Numbered from the stretch's first letter, positions 37,443 through 51,039 are shown. The stretch is DNA of 64,000 bases from Lingula anatina (GCF_001039355.2 NW_019775025.1:358437-422436); one strand, 5' to 3'. Made by a program: numbers and translations. Notes: generated by a model not told the origin, from the letters alone.

Positions 37443-40400
37443 CACCCAAACCCAATATAGAGGTGCATTTCACAAGTTCAAGTCTCAAAAAATGAAATTG
37501 AATGAATTCGATGTATTATCCAATGTTTTAAAACTTACATGTGTATAGAACAAAAATCCACAAATGTCCCAATTTTACGCCCACGCGTTTCTGTTTTGTA
37601 AGCAAATAAATTGATAGCCGTTTGAAGTGAAAAAAGCGTAAGAAAGAACATACGTTACCACTGAATCGCCTGATACAAACACGATCATTAGTTGAGTGCT
37701 GTGGAAATTTGTGCAAGCTAAACACTATCAGAACCCTATGAGTCATTAATAATGGAAAAGTGATAGGAAAATACCTTTAAATTGACCAGATCTAGGAAAA
37801 TTACTTTCAAACTAAAGATAATTTTTCTTTACAATGTCCACGTTGATGACTCTTTCAATAGCAGTAATTGTCAATTGCATAGAGAATTGAAAACTTTGTT
37901 ACCTAAAAGTTATCTACCACTGGTCATATTCGTCGTGAATTTAAAACTCATTGACAGTTTCAAATTTTGGGTGTATTACTTACAATACCAACTACGCCTC
38001 GCATACTACGCATACCGTAATGTAACGTATGTTCCACAGCCATAGAAAAGATACGGGACACGAGTTTAATAAATATTGATAAGATATTTTTTCTCTTTTT
38101 TTTCGTAGAATTTATTGAGGTGTTTAAAAGTAACTCAGACATCAAAAGTGATAACCTATTACACAAACACGAACCGGGTATCAAACGTCTTAATCATTTG
38201 CATGTAAAGAAACACAGATCCCAGAAACATGTTACCTACCACCTCTTTAAACGAAGCCTTTTTCAACACACCTATAGGTTTTCAAATACATCAGAGAATT
38301 CGTTCAAATGAGCTTTACTATCCTCTCTGAAAGGTCTAAATTGTCTTGCAGATATCGGCCCTTTTGGGAATTTAAAAGAAAATATGTATATATATCATGT
38401 TTGTTCCATCTATAAAAAGTAAGTGGCTCACAAAATTACGTTTTTAAGTCTTTCCATTGAGTGGGTATAAGAAACAGATATCACTTCAGAGTTCAAGGGT
38501 CTCTACGGTCCTTGTCAGTCGCTATTTAAGACAAATTATAGGCTGCATGATTTCTTGTAAAAGTTTCCTTGAGATTTCTTAGATGTTCATACAGTGTTTT
38601 TACTGTGCCAACGTGATGGATGATTTTTTTTTTTTTTTTTTTTGGTTACTGGCTCTCTTGGGCTCTACTATAGTCGTCTCGTTCAAAAATGTATACAGCT
38701 TGCTCCTGCTACTCCCATCCGTCGACTTTTCGATCAGTTCATCCCCCTTTTCGCGAGTTCTCGACCAACGATTCCGGCAAATACCAGTAGCAGCGGAAAG
38801 AAATCTGAGACAACGGTACGTCTTCGCAATCTTCTTCTTCGCAATCTTCGCAATGTTTTTCATCGTACTTCTTGGTGTAACTCGTTAAACTTGACCCACT
38901 GTAGCTAAAAAAAACATTTTCTATAAGTCATCATATTTTTAGGATGATGAGTCTTATTGAATATTTTATGTATATATAATATTATTTTTATCCCTAAGGA
39001 TAAAGGCAACAATTTGCTACATTGTTATTATTGCTAAAATAATTAGGGTGGGGTTATAAGATAAAAGCGGCCTTGTTTGACCAAATCGATATTCTTTGTT
39101 GCCTTCTTTTTGTTATAAATAAGACTATGAAAGTTTGTGGTACACTGGGATGGAGGAGACAAAAGTAATTGCTTCTGCACAGTGTTAGCTTGGGTGCATA
39201 GCCTGCTGTATGATGCGTTCTGTCTTAATTTTGGGGCTTGTGGGAAATTCAGGTGGTTCCGTATTTCGTCTTCTACAATGGCTAAATCGTTGCCGGATAG
39301 CATTCTCCCTCTTTCTTATGGAATTAACCTGTGATTGTAGTTCTTTAATTGTTCATTGTGACTGCCTTCAGTTTCTTCTCAATCGTTTCCACGTTGCGGC
39401 CACCTCGCACACACAACAAGTCTCTCAGGTGGTGATTGCTGTGGACTTGCCTCGGGAACTTCTATAGCAGCTAGGAGCTCTTCTTTCCTTTGGTGAAGTC
39501 TACGTTTTCGCGATTTAGTCTTCGCATGCCTCTTTTGTCTTTCACGACATTTATAAAGAGGCGGAAGGTAGGCCTACATAGTATTTAGAACCCGTTTTCT
39601 TTCGCTTCCAAATAAGCGTCACCCTCATTTTTTACGAGATCGATATATCTTGTTTTCGCATTTTTCTGAAATAATGATGTTCCGTTCGGTATCAATGTAT
39701 TTGGCACTGCGCTCACTGCGCTCTTTGGCGATTATTTTTTCCTTCCAAAGTCTTGTTTGACATTTATTTCCGTCTTTGACATTCATTTCTGTATTTGAAT
39801 TAAAATTTTTATTACAACAAAATCATTCACTTCGCTTACATCGTTACTGTGGATTTTATGGATTTATTTACACTTGTAACTAACCTCATCTAAGCTTTAG
39901 CTCGAGCAGACGTCAGAAAGAACCACCTCACATCTCAAACAGAAGCTAATTTTTTCTTTCGGAGCCAGTTTCGGGTACAAGTAGATTTTCACTGGTAACG
40001 TATGTTCCGGTAACGTATGTTCCAGGCCACCTAATTTTTATTTTCATAACGTGCTCTTATATATTTTAAAGTGATTCGATCATGTTAAATTAAATATGAC
40101 GTAAGGACGTTTTTTATAAACATTTAAACCGTAGCTAATGGGGCCTGCGTCACAGCTAATACTAGGTAACGTATGTTCCCTAGGAAAATTGACAAAATGT
40201 TTCATTTTGTGCAAGTACTTGGTGCAAGAGAAAACAATGTTTTCTTTTGCTGACACAAAAATCTATAGTGATTCCATTGATAGTTTGACATTTCAGATAT
40301 AATATTTGGAGCACGAGGGGGAAAATAATTTATTTAATGCTTATTTTACTGTCGGTAGGGTGTATTTTCCCCGTTTTTTTAATATTCAGTGACAGGCAAA

Positions 40401-40756
40401 CTTAAGTCGCTAAAAAACAATTAACTGCTCTATACAAAAGCTTTTCGTAATTTTTTACAACGTTATACTTGTAGGAGATAAATTAAAGAACAAAACCCGT
40501 GATGATTGAATTTTCAAAGTGATTATAACGTTTCCACAGCTAGACGTTATGCATTTGTGACAGTAACGTATGTTCCTTTTTGGGGTAAGATGATGAATTA
40601 TTTTTTATTATTCGAGGTTCCAGGAAAGTGAAACTTTAATACAAACTTCTTTACGTGGGACCCTAAAATAATCAAACATAGTTTGTAATCTGTGCATTAC
40701 ATATTTTTAGGAACATGCCTGTGACATCGTTTGCACCTCTATATTGGGTTTGGGTG
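37443..40756. mobile_element. 3.3-kb CMC/Chapaev-like DNA transposon (long copy)
   Basis: Terminal inverted repeats of 25 bp (CACCCAAACCCAATATAG...TGCA and its exact reverse complement). A 4-bp target duplication ATAC lies on both sides (37439-37442, 40757-40760). The motif GTAACGTATGTTCC recurs inside at 37646 (inverted), 38022, 39994, 40009, 40165 and 40563, which looks like the subterminal transposase-binding repeats of CACTA-type elements. Ends starting CAC with a 4-bp duplication fit the CMC group, Chapaev in particular. No intact transposase was found. A minus-strand basic frame near 39440-39560 is closed by a stop and is not recognisable. Confidence 0.8.
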
Positions 40757-40760
40757 ATAC

Positions 40761-43558
40761 ATGTAACTGCCGATCAAAAGACGAGTCCATATCCACCACA
40801 AAAATGTTTACTACACATGTAGGCAGATTTCGAAACCTTTACCTCTTCCGCATTATCGAGTGTACCGCTTGCATATCTACTGGAGATTTACTTTCTGATT
40901 GGAGAAATGACAGGAAAAATAGTTCCATATGAGGCCTGGCGTCACTTTTGTGCGTTGTGAGTGACCTTTTGATAACCACCCTGAGGCTCGACAATATCTA
41001 AAATTGATAATTTAAAATGAGAAACTGCACATGGATAAACACTCTTTAAAACCTACTTTTGCCTTTGATAAAAACTCCTTATATACTGCCTTACATAAAT
41101 TATTTTGGATAAGATAAACATTCAATGTTCAGTGACTAAATAAATTAACATTTACGCACGTCATCTTATGGTTGACGTCATAATTGCAGTTTGGGGGTAA
41201 AAATTGAAAATGGGTTTCTTAAATTGTGGGACCGAGGCTCAAACAATCATGTTGTCCAATGAGCGTACGTAAGCCCCGGTAACAACTGGACGCACGAATT
41301 TTAGGATCTTACGTCCCCTGCGAATTTTGGGTGCAATAAAATCCGTGGAGTTCTCCCTTTCTTTTACTTCTTCCTATCTTCTTTTCCGCTCTCTAAGCTT
41401 CTTTCCGTTGTGTTTTGGAGACATTAGAATCCGAAATGAGCAAAATTCGAAATTTTTGAAAGTTGCTCAATCGACGTTAATGAGGTACGTGTAACACAAA
41501 TTATTTGAATGTCCTGCCTTAACAACAGGAAGAAAATGTGAATTGATTGAAAGATATGTGGTTTCTTTTCATTTTATTTTTGAAAAAAAAAAAACGAATA
41601 CTAACTATTTTCAAAGGAAAAATGAAAGATTAGTCGATGTGTGTATGAGCGTCAAATCTGTCATGTTATGTAGTCTATGTAAGAGTACGCTTATATTTTT
41701 GCTTTACTAGCACTGGTCATACACGCGATCTTGACGCTGTTTTTTTAATGAACGTCTATGGAAATAAAGACCGATAGTGGCAAATACAAAAGATAATATT
41801 TTTAATTGATTTGCAGTTAAATCGGTCCATTTTTCACGTTGTTAACACATGCATTTTCACGAAGTTTTAAAAGATTATAAGGCCGTTTCGCCAACACGTG
41901 CGGAGTTCTGGGGTTTATGATGTCAGTATTGTTATTTAAATAGACTTGACAATGTATGTTACTATGCGTGGCCTGTGCATTGTTTTACTTGCTTAAACAA
42001 TATTGAAAAGGGCCATGTTACAAATGTATCTGAACATAAATATGGTACTTATATGGAGAATACCCTCCAAGCCTTTGCATTGTAAGTCTCCTTTTGCGAT
42101 GCTCTTCCCCTTATATATCTCACGTCCACGATACTGGGTAAAAATATTCGGGCATGGGCAACATGGCGCCAATCTTTTGAGCACGCTTTCGGTTTAGAAT
42201 ATGCAACGTGTTTTGCTTTGAATTCATAAATTTTGGAAAATGTAACTTTTTAGAAGAATTCGTGTGGCGACTTTTTAGAAGAGAAGCCTTTTAAAGTTTG
42301 ATGCTCACTGCTGCACACCGACCAATAAATTTAACATAGAAGTCAAGACCATGTTTTTTATATGGCGTTACCCCAACTTGCCAACTTAAAAATATTATTC
42401 AGCAGTTATAACAACAGTTATTGATTACAGAATAAATCTATCAACGCGAAGTACCTGTACTTTTGACATTTCCATCCACCTGTGATTAACATATACAGAG
42501 GATTAACTTCTAAATTTACAACTTGCATAACCCTTTTGCAATCCTAATTTTGAGACTAAATTTAATTATAACATCTTATTGTTATATCGAACATGTTCTG
42601 TATCTTTTGCCGCGTTCTTTTTTTCTTCTTGAAAAAAGTAGTGCGAATGGGCACTAATTTGTTTTCATGGATTGATTTTTTAGCCAGCAGACATTTTGCT
42701 GGGAGGGAGAAAGATTGACAAAATATCATCCAATCTTGCAAGTAAGTCTATACACTTAATTTCCATCTTATGAGGTTATTGGTACATTTGCTTTTCCATG
42801 CTCGACGTTAAGCGTCAAGTAGAATATTCGCAATCTAGTCCATTATAGGACCAATTTGGAAAGTAATTGCAACAGTTTTTATTTTACCACATTGCTTTCC
42901 TATGAAGTCTCCAAAATGACATACTAAAAGTCCTAAGAAATCCTAGCCGGGGGTAATATGGAAAAAAAAGATGGCCTCCAATGCCATAAGAGTATGTGGA
43001 CGGCAGGGGTATCAACTACAACCAGGGGGATATAGTGCCCATTATCAAATTTAGATTGTTAATCAGTGTTTTCCATATCTTCATTACCCCTATTATACGT
43101 CAATGGTAGATTAAAATTGTGTTTCCCTCAGCATTTTGAGAAAATGCCAGATGGCTGCCATTTTCTATAGAAATTTATTTTTAAAGCCAGATGTTCACAA
43201 GCACAACGAAGCTCAGCGATGCATAAATTTACAAACAGGCTCGGAATATAGACAACTTTGTAAACTTTTAGGTTGGATGACGCGTTAATATCACTTCCTA
43301 GGTTCGTGGTCAAAATATTTACGCTATGAAGAAATCCAACGCTGACAACAATAACCAGTTTCAGTCATGTAATGTTCACTCGTTGCTTGCTCAGGTACAT
43401 TTTAACGATATGTGGGGAATCACACTCTTTAGAATCAAATCAAGACAATTACTTCATGGATTTAACTTCTTATTCAGAATAGTAAACAGGCTTACATTAC
43501 CTCTTTAGACTTAACGTATTATAAAGAATTACGGACTACAATAAGCAAGTATATTACG
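40761..43558. other. Intergenic, no gene recognised
   Basis: AT-rich sequence between TRAPPC2 and the TNFR-like gene. It contains isolated ATGGC motifs (near 42165 and 42972) that resemble promoter YY1 sites but have no gene attached. Upstream non-coding exons of the TNFR-like gene could lie here or further on. Confidence 0.45.
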
Positions 43559-43763
43559 TTAAAGGGATAATAACTCTTTGTTTCGGCCAAAAAATGAATT
43601 TTCCTGGAGTAAACAATAATTTTCCCATACTTACCAATGGTTAATGAATCCATTTTTACATTCAAAGTTAGTCCCTGGTTTTTTTCTAAAAAGTTTGGTT
43701 TTTTGTTAAAATCTCTTAAGAGATTATAACAGAGTATAGCCATCAATGGAGGTCACGTGATCT
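43559..43763. repeat. Dispersed repeat, copy A (inverted relative to copy at 53319)
   Basis: Reads ...aaatgaattttcctggagt...ccatacttaccaatggttaa...aatctcttaagagatt...ggaggtcacgtga. The reverse complement matches 53319-53510 along its length with moderate divergence. Confidence 0.7.
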
Positions 43764-45168
43764 GAAGACAATCTCAGATATCAGAATAATAGCTATAACT
43801 GCTGTTTTTGTCGTAAAACAGAATATATTATATTTCTATGAGCTATTCACAATGTTTTTATTGTGAAATATAGATCTCATACGAAGAGTTATTATCCCTT
43901 TAAGTTACCGAAATTCCCTGTGAATTATTAAATTTCTCCGACAGTGAGTGTAATTTCTGTTCGTAGATGTTGTAAAAGAAGTATGAAATAATAAACATTG
44001 AAGGTCGTTAACCACATTAAATGTGCCTAATATACCTACATATACACCTGTCGTTTCATATTTGCATATTGGGGTGGAATGTTTTCATACGCACTTTTCC
44101 TGCCTATCGATTGAATTTATAGTATTTATAGGGTGACAATCGACTTTTACACTTCCCCAGTGTACCGGTACAGCGTGAGTGCTATTTCTCTCCAAACCGA
44201 AAACTGGATTTTATGTGCATTGTCCTTAAAAACAGTAAGAAAGAACCTACACATTTTGGGGCACAAACAATTTATTCTTATTTCCTCAAATTCCAATCAT
44301 AAGACTCCTTCTATTTATCATGTCACATTCAAATACCATGAAGCATCCCACAAATTCTCTTTTTTTCCACGACTAACCCTTTTAAGCTATTCGTCAATGC
44401 ACATTTTCGTATTTGGTAAGGGTGTGATGTTTAGCGCTTTTACATAATTAGTCTAAATATATCTACACCTCCACAATGGGTGACAGCAATGGGTAATTAT
44501 CTTGGAAAGTCTGTCAAAAAATCCCATTGTTGGATTAAAATCGGATGGATTTCCCTAGTTATAAAAAACAATTTTATGTTTCCAAACATTGATGTGCATT
44601 TTAAACTTTTTAATTCTTAGCCGAAAATGACACTAAAACAGCGCTTAAATCTGCGTTTTGCAGCTGTGCCTAATGGAAAAGAAAGCTCTCAGAATAGTAT
44701 TGTCAAGTTTTTTGGACATCTTAGGGATCATTTACTGCAAACACACTAGAGAAAATACAAAATTGCTCTTCGTCACAGATTTTGATGGTTTAAGAAGACC
44801 CGTTGTTTTGCATTACCATCCCATACACGTGAACTATTCATATCGTAAATATCGGGATTTAAATACCTAAAGTACACTCTGCTTTTCATAAAACAGCAAG
44901 TTTAAATAAATCCTGTCATCTGAGCATGAAATTCACTAAATTAACAAAATGATATCTATCAGTTTTTTACGCTATTACCAAAGGGAGCTTATTGTTTGCT
45001 TTGCGCCTATACAAAATTGCAAAAGAAGACGGCAACAATGCACGCGAGGCGCTTGGAGGTGAATTACAAATAGATGAATCGACATATCTCCTTTCTGTGA
45101 TGGAAAATGACCTGTGGTTTGAATAATATACATGTATAATGAAATATTTTATTCTATTTCAGGGAAGA
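43764..45168. other. 5' flank of TNFR-like gene
   Basis: No coding sequence recognised. An acceptor (tctatttcag) lies 6 bases before the start codon at 45169, so at least one non-coding 5' exon of the TNFR-like gene must lie upstream in this stretch or beyond. Confidence 0.45.
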
Positions 45169-48100
45169 ATGGACATAAAGTGTTTGGCGTTGGTTTTCTG
45201 CTTTCTGGTAAGACAAACTTGCAAATTTGTATAATTATTTCTCATTTTTGTTCGCTACCATTTCGTTTATATTCCTTATTATCCGATTCATTTAAATAAT
45301 TTCAGTTGTGAAATAGTTGCCATCAAATCAAATATTGTACTACATGTATATGGAATACAACATATTAAATTTTAACTGACCGGCGTTTTGTCTCCAAACC
45401 TACAGGAGTTATCAATTACTAAAATACATGTCACATTTGAAAATCAGCTTGATTAGACCTTTTTTCTTGAAGTTATGCTGTTTTTATTCTTTTTATTTTT
45501 ATTTTATTTTTATTATTTTTTTTCTGAATATATTATACTATATGCAATACTGATACCACATTACAGGGAAAATCATTTGACCTATTGTCTCCAAACTTAC
45601 AGGAATAATGAATAAGACTTAGATACAGCTCGATACACACTCAAACCCAATATAGAGGTGCAATTGATGTCACAAGCATTTTATTAAAAATATTTGCTGC
45701 ACAGATTGCTAACTGTGTTTGATTATTTTAGGGTCCCACACGAAGAAGCTTGTATAAAAATTTCACTCTCCTGGAACCATGAATAATTAAAAATAATTCA
45801 TCGTTTAACCCCAAAAAGGAACATACGTTACTGTCACAAATACAAAACGTCCAGCTGTGAAACGTTCTACTCACTTTGAAAATTCAGTCATCACTGGTTT
45901 TGTTCATTAATTTATCTCCTTCAAATATAACGTTGCTAAAAATTATAATAATCTTCTGTATAGAGCAGTAAATTGTTTTTGAGCGACTTTAGTTTGCTTG
46001 TCACAGAATATTAAAAAAAAAATGGGGGAAATACACCCTACCGACAGTAAAATAAGCATTAAATAAAAAATTTTCCCTTCATGATCCGTATATTATATCA
46101 AAAATGCTAAACTATCATGGAACCACAATATATTGTTCGGTCAGCAAAAGAAAACATTGTATCTCTTGCACACAAGTACTTGAACAAAATGAAACATTTT
46201 GACAATTTTTCTAGGGAACATACGTTACCTAAATATTTATAAAAACGTCCAAGGTTACGCCATGTCTAATTTACCATGACTGGACCACTAAAAAAAAAAC
46301 GGAACGCGGCATTAAAATGGCAAGAACATACGTTACCGTACGGTTTTTGGAACATACGTTGCCATATAGGGCTCTTTGAGTAATGATAAAGACATGGTAA
46401 AATTTAAAAATTGAATTTCAGTTGAGACAGTCGTGGATTTTTGTTCTCTACAGATATATGTTTTGAAATATTGTATACAATTTTGAATTCATTCATTTTT
46501 ATTTTTTGACACTTCAGCATGTGAAATGCACCTCTATATTGGGTTTGGGTGTACAGCCTGACGGGGTTTTGTTTACAGACTATATTATACTTATGCATTT
46601 AACATTTAAGGCAAACTTATAGTCCTCTATTGTCTTCTAACATATACAATAGATCAATATTACAATTATACAGGCAGAGTTTGGAAACTAGATCGATTGG
46701 GCCTTTTTTTCCAAAAGTTATGCTATTTTTTACTATTATAATCATACGTTATGCCAAGGACGAAGTGCGCGTTGGAGTTCCATGGGCTTAGGTCAATTGC
46801 TAGTCACATTTACTGAATATCCATGATACTTTTATCATATTATTAAAAATAAGTTGGCAATATGTTATATTGCATCAAATGCCGTGTTATGACTGTTAAA
46901 GGAAAACCGTGTTACTTATTATTCTTAAAACTTACAAAAAAGGTTTATGGGACTGTAATACAGCTTCTTCTTGTCGTTCTTGGAGAATTGCGTCTGTTGG
47001 AATGTTCTTTTTTCACATATTGGTATTTTCAATGTTAGCCTTGGATAGCTTTTAGAACAGATGATCCACAGACTAAGTGGTCCTCAGACTAAATGTGGCC
47101 AACTCCCCTTAAAAACAAGCTCGCCTCCCCGCCTTGGAGCCAAGATTTGGCCCATTTAATGCCGCATGTGGCGGGGAGACCAACAGGGGATTTGGCGGCT
47201 TGCGTTTAAAGGGGGTCGGCCAAATTTAGTCCGTGGATCAGTTAGTCCGTTGATCATCTCTTCAGAAAGCGCCCTTAGAACTCCCATGGGCTTAATGTCA
47301 TATGGTAGTTGCATTTTCTATATGTCTATGATAAGTATAGTAGTTAAATAAAATCGGTGGTGATTATGCTGTTAATCATTATGTGACATTGCATCAGAAT
47401 TTACAACATCTATTTCGTGCACTGCCATCACAAACGCGATGAAGGGAAAAAGCGTCACTTATTATAATTTCTAAGCTATAAGAATAATTCTTAGGACTGA
47501 CATAAAGTTAAAATTGGAAAACCTGCTTGCTTTGATTGGATTATTATTATTATTTTGAATTATGTATGATGTTTTTTGTGAATTTTTCATTTTTATCATT
47601 CTGGCATTTCTATTCTTATATGTGAACTCTCATGTGCCTAAAGCCCTATGCCCGTTACATATCATATGCTCTTCATTATTAAAATTTGGTGTTGAATTTG
47701 CCGTTACATATCATGAAATATTGCATCAAATTTGAAAAATACCTATTTTGTCTGTCATTATTTCCTGCTTTTTGACTGTACATTTGACAGCTTTGCTGCC
47801 TTGTTATCCTCGAAATGATCTCATTCTTCTTTAAAAGATATGTGACTATCTTTGGGATATAAGCAAAGGCTTGGTCCCTGTACTGATTTTTAAACTTAAG
47901 GTCGTGCTTGGGACCCCATCACCTGTGCGAAGGAGCACTGTAAGACCACAACCGGGGCTATGTAGTCTTCAAGGCCGTGCGCTCCCTCCCTGCCAGCGTT
48001 GGCACAAGATAGATCGTAATGGTTGTTGTAGACCCTGCAAGTGTCATAAAGGGAAAGGGAAAAAGCTGAGCACACAGGTAAGTTTGGATTTTTAAAATGA

Positions 48101-50517
48101 AAATCTATAAGTCGCAGCTTTGGTAAGCAAATACTTGTAGGCAACCATCCATTAATACCTCCCCCATGAACCCTCCAATTAACTGAGAATTGCTCAGATT
48201 TCAGCTGATTTCAGCTTAAACTTTAGATTACGTCATCTTTCGTTCAAATTTATTTGCACGCAGTTTCATAAAACGAATTGGACTTCTACGTCTAAGTTAC
48301 TCTTGTAAATCACATCTTTCCTGACACATTATAATTAGAGCCTATTTGTTGTTAATTTCTGTTTCAGGATCCGTGCAAAGAAAAGTGCAAGCCATGCATC
48401 GCCAAAGAAACTTTCAATCAGCACTTTGATTATTTTTGCAAGTCCTGCCAGACGTGTGGCGCTAACGAAGTTGTAGTCCAGCAGTGTACAGTATCCTCGG
48501 ACACAGTGTGTCACGCAATGTACGCCTTTGTGTAAGCCAAATTTTATGTAAAATATTTGAGAAATATTTCAGAAAAAATGACGAATAAATTTATTATGAT
48601 TCAGTTAGGTTACAAAATATTACACAATATACCGTATAAAATTTGGAGGCTCTATGTTCTGTTTTGAACATTCTTGTGCAGGTTTAATATCAAATGGCGC
48701 GTTTATACCTTTGTGTAACTGAATTACGGTATGATTGAAATAACGTTTAATATACGGTACATACATTTGTCCAAATATGACAACACACACAGCAGTTTGA
48801 CGTTAGATGCTGTTTTTTTTTACTGTCCTGAACGATTTTTTATGATCTGGAAAACGGGTTCATAAACAATGTTTTAAATAAGTGAACAAGGCTATAAGGT
48901 ATATAATTCGCGCAAATATTGCAACACCATGCCTTCAACTGTAATAACACTTTGTATTTAAGTAAGTCAACATGCTGATTTATGGACCATTTATAACTGA
49001 TTTGATACGTTTTTTATATGTAGCCTACATTTACGCTTGTAATGTGCATGTTATTTAACAACTAATATATGCCGTTCCATATCATACTATAGGGTTACTT
49101 GTTTTTACAGTACTAAGAGTAGGCCTAGTGAAAACGGCGTCCAACATGGAAGGACACATCCAGGGAACACATCGAAATACACAACCAACATGTCAGCCAT
49201 ACCTACGAGTTCGACTGTCACGTTTTCAACTGTGGCTTTTGGCACAACGTCCACACAGAAGGACATGGAACTTTCAGTAAAAGAAAAATCTTGTAAGGTT
49301 GACTTAACAAAAACCATGCATTAACACTTAGTCAATTTTTTGCTTTGCATTAGGCCTACTCAAAAAAGACGTAATACAGACATGTATGTATAATGCAGAT
49401 TACGCATTGCAACTTCCATGTCACTGGTTTATCCAATATGTTAAAATGGGGCTGAGGGTTCAAAGTTGCAAGGTCATTTTCCATTTTTGTTTTCTGAAAA
49501 TATGACCCATTTTGAAGAATTTCATAGTGGGCCTGTAGATCACTCTTTTTCATCCAAGACAAGGGACGGGGACGGAAAGTGTCATTTTATGCAGTAAAGA
49601 GGGTAGAGTGCCTAAATTTTTTTGTAATGTTACTGAATATAATTTTATACATTCTCTATTAGCACAACAGTATCGATTACTTTTAAAACGTGATATAGAT
49701 AATGCTAGATTATCAAATTTTAGTGTTAAAATGTGTGTGTAAGATGTGAAGACTGTACCAATCATGAATCACAACATGTTGGTGAATTTACGCTCATACC
49801 TAACAGTTTTCGTTCTTTTTTACCTTTCACACTATAGCAGCTTTCGATCCAGTGAAAACAACGGTATTTGTCTTACTTGCTACATGCACAGCTCTTTTAA
49901 TCATAAGTTGTTGTTTTGTGATCATCTACCGAAGCAGGAGGAAGAAATGTATCTGTAAGTATTATACATTTTAATGTTCTTATTTATTTTATTTTATTAT
50001 TTTTTGTTTGTTTGTTTGACATTGAAATATCGATTCTTTGTTTGTAGTCTCGAAGATTAAACGCATTAATCTTTCTCAGAAATTTCAATTAATAACTCAT
50101 GACAACTTCACCTTTTGACTTTGATTGGATATTCCACATACCTAGAGTATATATGGTCTCTGCAGACATTTTGCGATATCGTTTAAAAGAACAACCGAAA
50201 GAAATATTGAAACTAATATCGATCGAGTCACTTAATTTCTATAAGTCACTTTTCTCTAACTGGTTTGAACATTTTAAGGTCACAGTAAATTGCCTATAAT
50301 GACTTTCTATTCAAATTCAATAGTAACTATGGGTGTATCTTTGCCAGTTTTGAAAGTGTGAGCATTAAAATTAAAAAAGTTGCAAAGTTTAGTTTATGGC
50401 GTAAAGTAGGTCAAAGGTCAATTTCAAGGTCAGAGTAAGATTAATATAACCAGCACATTATAATAATAGTACATTATGGAAGGCATTAGCAAAAGCATTA
50501 ATTAGCGTATTTTAAAA

Positions 50518-50564
<47 letters not shown>

Positions 50565-50808
50565 ACAGAATTTGTCCCTGTTTCGTTGTAATTAAAGCCC
50601 GAAGTGACCCACCTATGAACCACATACCTACCAGTGATGGTCTCTCTGATGATCTGTCTTTTACTACCTGCACTACGTCACTCTCTGCACTTTCGCGGGC
50701 CAACATCAGCTGCAACGTGCGTGATGGACGTAGAGGGCCGAGGCTGTTGGATAACCCAAGTATCCAGCTTCCCATGACCTCTGCAGTTGTTGGAAATATT
50801 TCACCAAG
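45169..50808 (+). CDS. TNF-receptor-superfamily-like type I membrane protein (six exons seen; 3' end open)
   Basis: Exons: 45169-45207, 47901-48077, 48368-48531, 49111-49292, 49838-49954, 50598-50808. All joins are in frame, giving 296 residues so far. Exon 1 encodes a signal peptide (MDIKCLALVFCFL). Exons 2-3 form cysteine-rich repeats, ending CKPCIAKETFNQ...CKSCQTC...QQC...SSDTVC, the TNFR cysteine spacing with the usual DT.C ending. Exon 4 is a Ser/Thr-rich stalk. Exon 5 carries one transmembrane helix (TVFVLLATCTALLIISCCF...IIY, about 196-218) followed by a basic stop-transfer RSRRKK. Exon 6 is a cytoplasmic tail without a visible death domain. It ends at a donor (CCAAG|gtaaat) in phase 2, so more exons must follow. 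The exon 2 acceptor (aacttaag) is weak. See the protease exons at 53543. Confidence 0.75.
45638..46551. mobile_element. 0.9-kb deletion derivative of the CMC/Chapaev-like transposon (short copy, inverted)
   Basis: Same terminal inverted repeats (left CACTCAAACCCAATATAG, one mismatch) with a perfect 4-bp target duplication TACA on both sides (45634-45637, 46552-46555). Its left ~620 bp is the reverse complement of the right end of the 3.3-kb copy, and its right end matches that copy's left end. It is therefore an internally deleted relative inserted in the opposite direction. Motif copies (GGAACATACGTTACC-like) lie at 45818, 46215, 46324 and 46349. It sits in intron 1 of the TNFR-like gene. 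Confidence 0.85.
46765..47480. repeat. Diverged tandem duplication interrupted by a MITE
   Basis: 46765-46930 and about 47262-47470 share an ordered series of blocks (catgggctta, then the tatgat...ttat block, ttatgtgacattgcatca/atattgcatcaaat, and ggaaaa(c/g)cgt...cacttatta). A third partial match starts near 47720 (atattgcatcaaattt). The copies are separated by the fold-back element at 47060-47258. Confidence 0.5.
47060..47258. repeat. MITE with ~50-bp terminal inverted repeats
   Basis: The left arm (GATGATCCACAGACTAAGTG...) and the reverse complement of the right arm (GATGATCAACGGACTAACTG...) align for about 50 bases, through GGCCAACTCCCC/GGCCGACCCCC. The 199-bp element is in intron 1 of the TNFR-like gene and non-coding. 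Confidence 0.75.
50273..50440. repeat. Dispersed repeat, also found at 56195-56272
   Basis: Blocks ggtcacagtaaattgcc, cttctattcaa-like sequence and gtaggtcaaaggtcaatttc recur in the segment running into the second assembly gap (gtaggtcaagggtcagtttc, ggtcacagtaaattgcc, ttcctattcaagttcaa). Confidence 0.65.
50517..50566. repeat. (AAAT)n microsatellite next to TNFR-like exon 6
   Basis: About twelve AAAT units end 31 bases before the exon 6 acceptor (ttgtaattaaag|CCC). The tract replaces what would usually be the upstream intron context of that exon. Confidence 0.95.
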
Positions 50809-51039
50809 GTAAATGTTGACGATAAAAGCAAACTATTTTAACTTATATGGACGTTGTGGGGTTTTACTGACTTACAGTATATATCACCAGGAAATGCTCA
50901 AAGAAATGCTTAAAATTTGTTCTATCATCACAAGTGTAACTATTATAAATATTGTTGATAAAACTATGTTATAGTTTTAGTGCAAATACATCGTAACTTT
51001 AATGTAAAGGTTTGGTCAAAAACGTTCGTATAGAAAAAC

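Noticed and set aside
38583-38908. Overlapping frames with Phe- or Lys-rich runs
   Set aside because: Produced by a poly-T/poly-A tract inside the 3.3-kb transposon. No recognisable domain.
39300-39565. Basic minus-strand peptide (RERQKRHAKTKSRKRR) as a transposase remnant
   Set aside because: It is interrupted by a stop and too short to assign. It is mentioned only as decayed content of the element.
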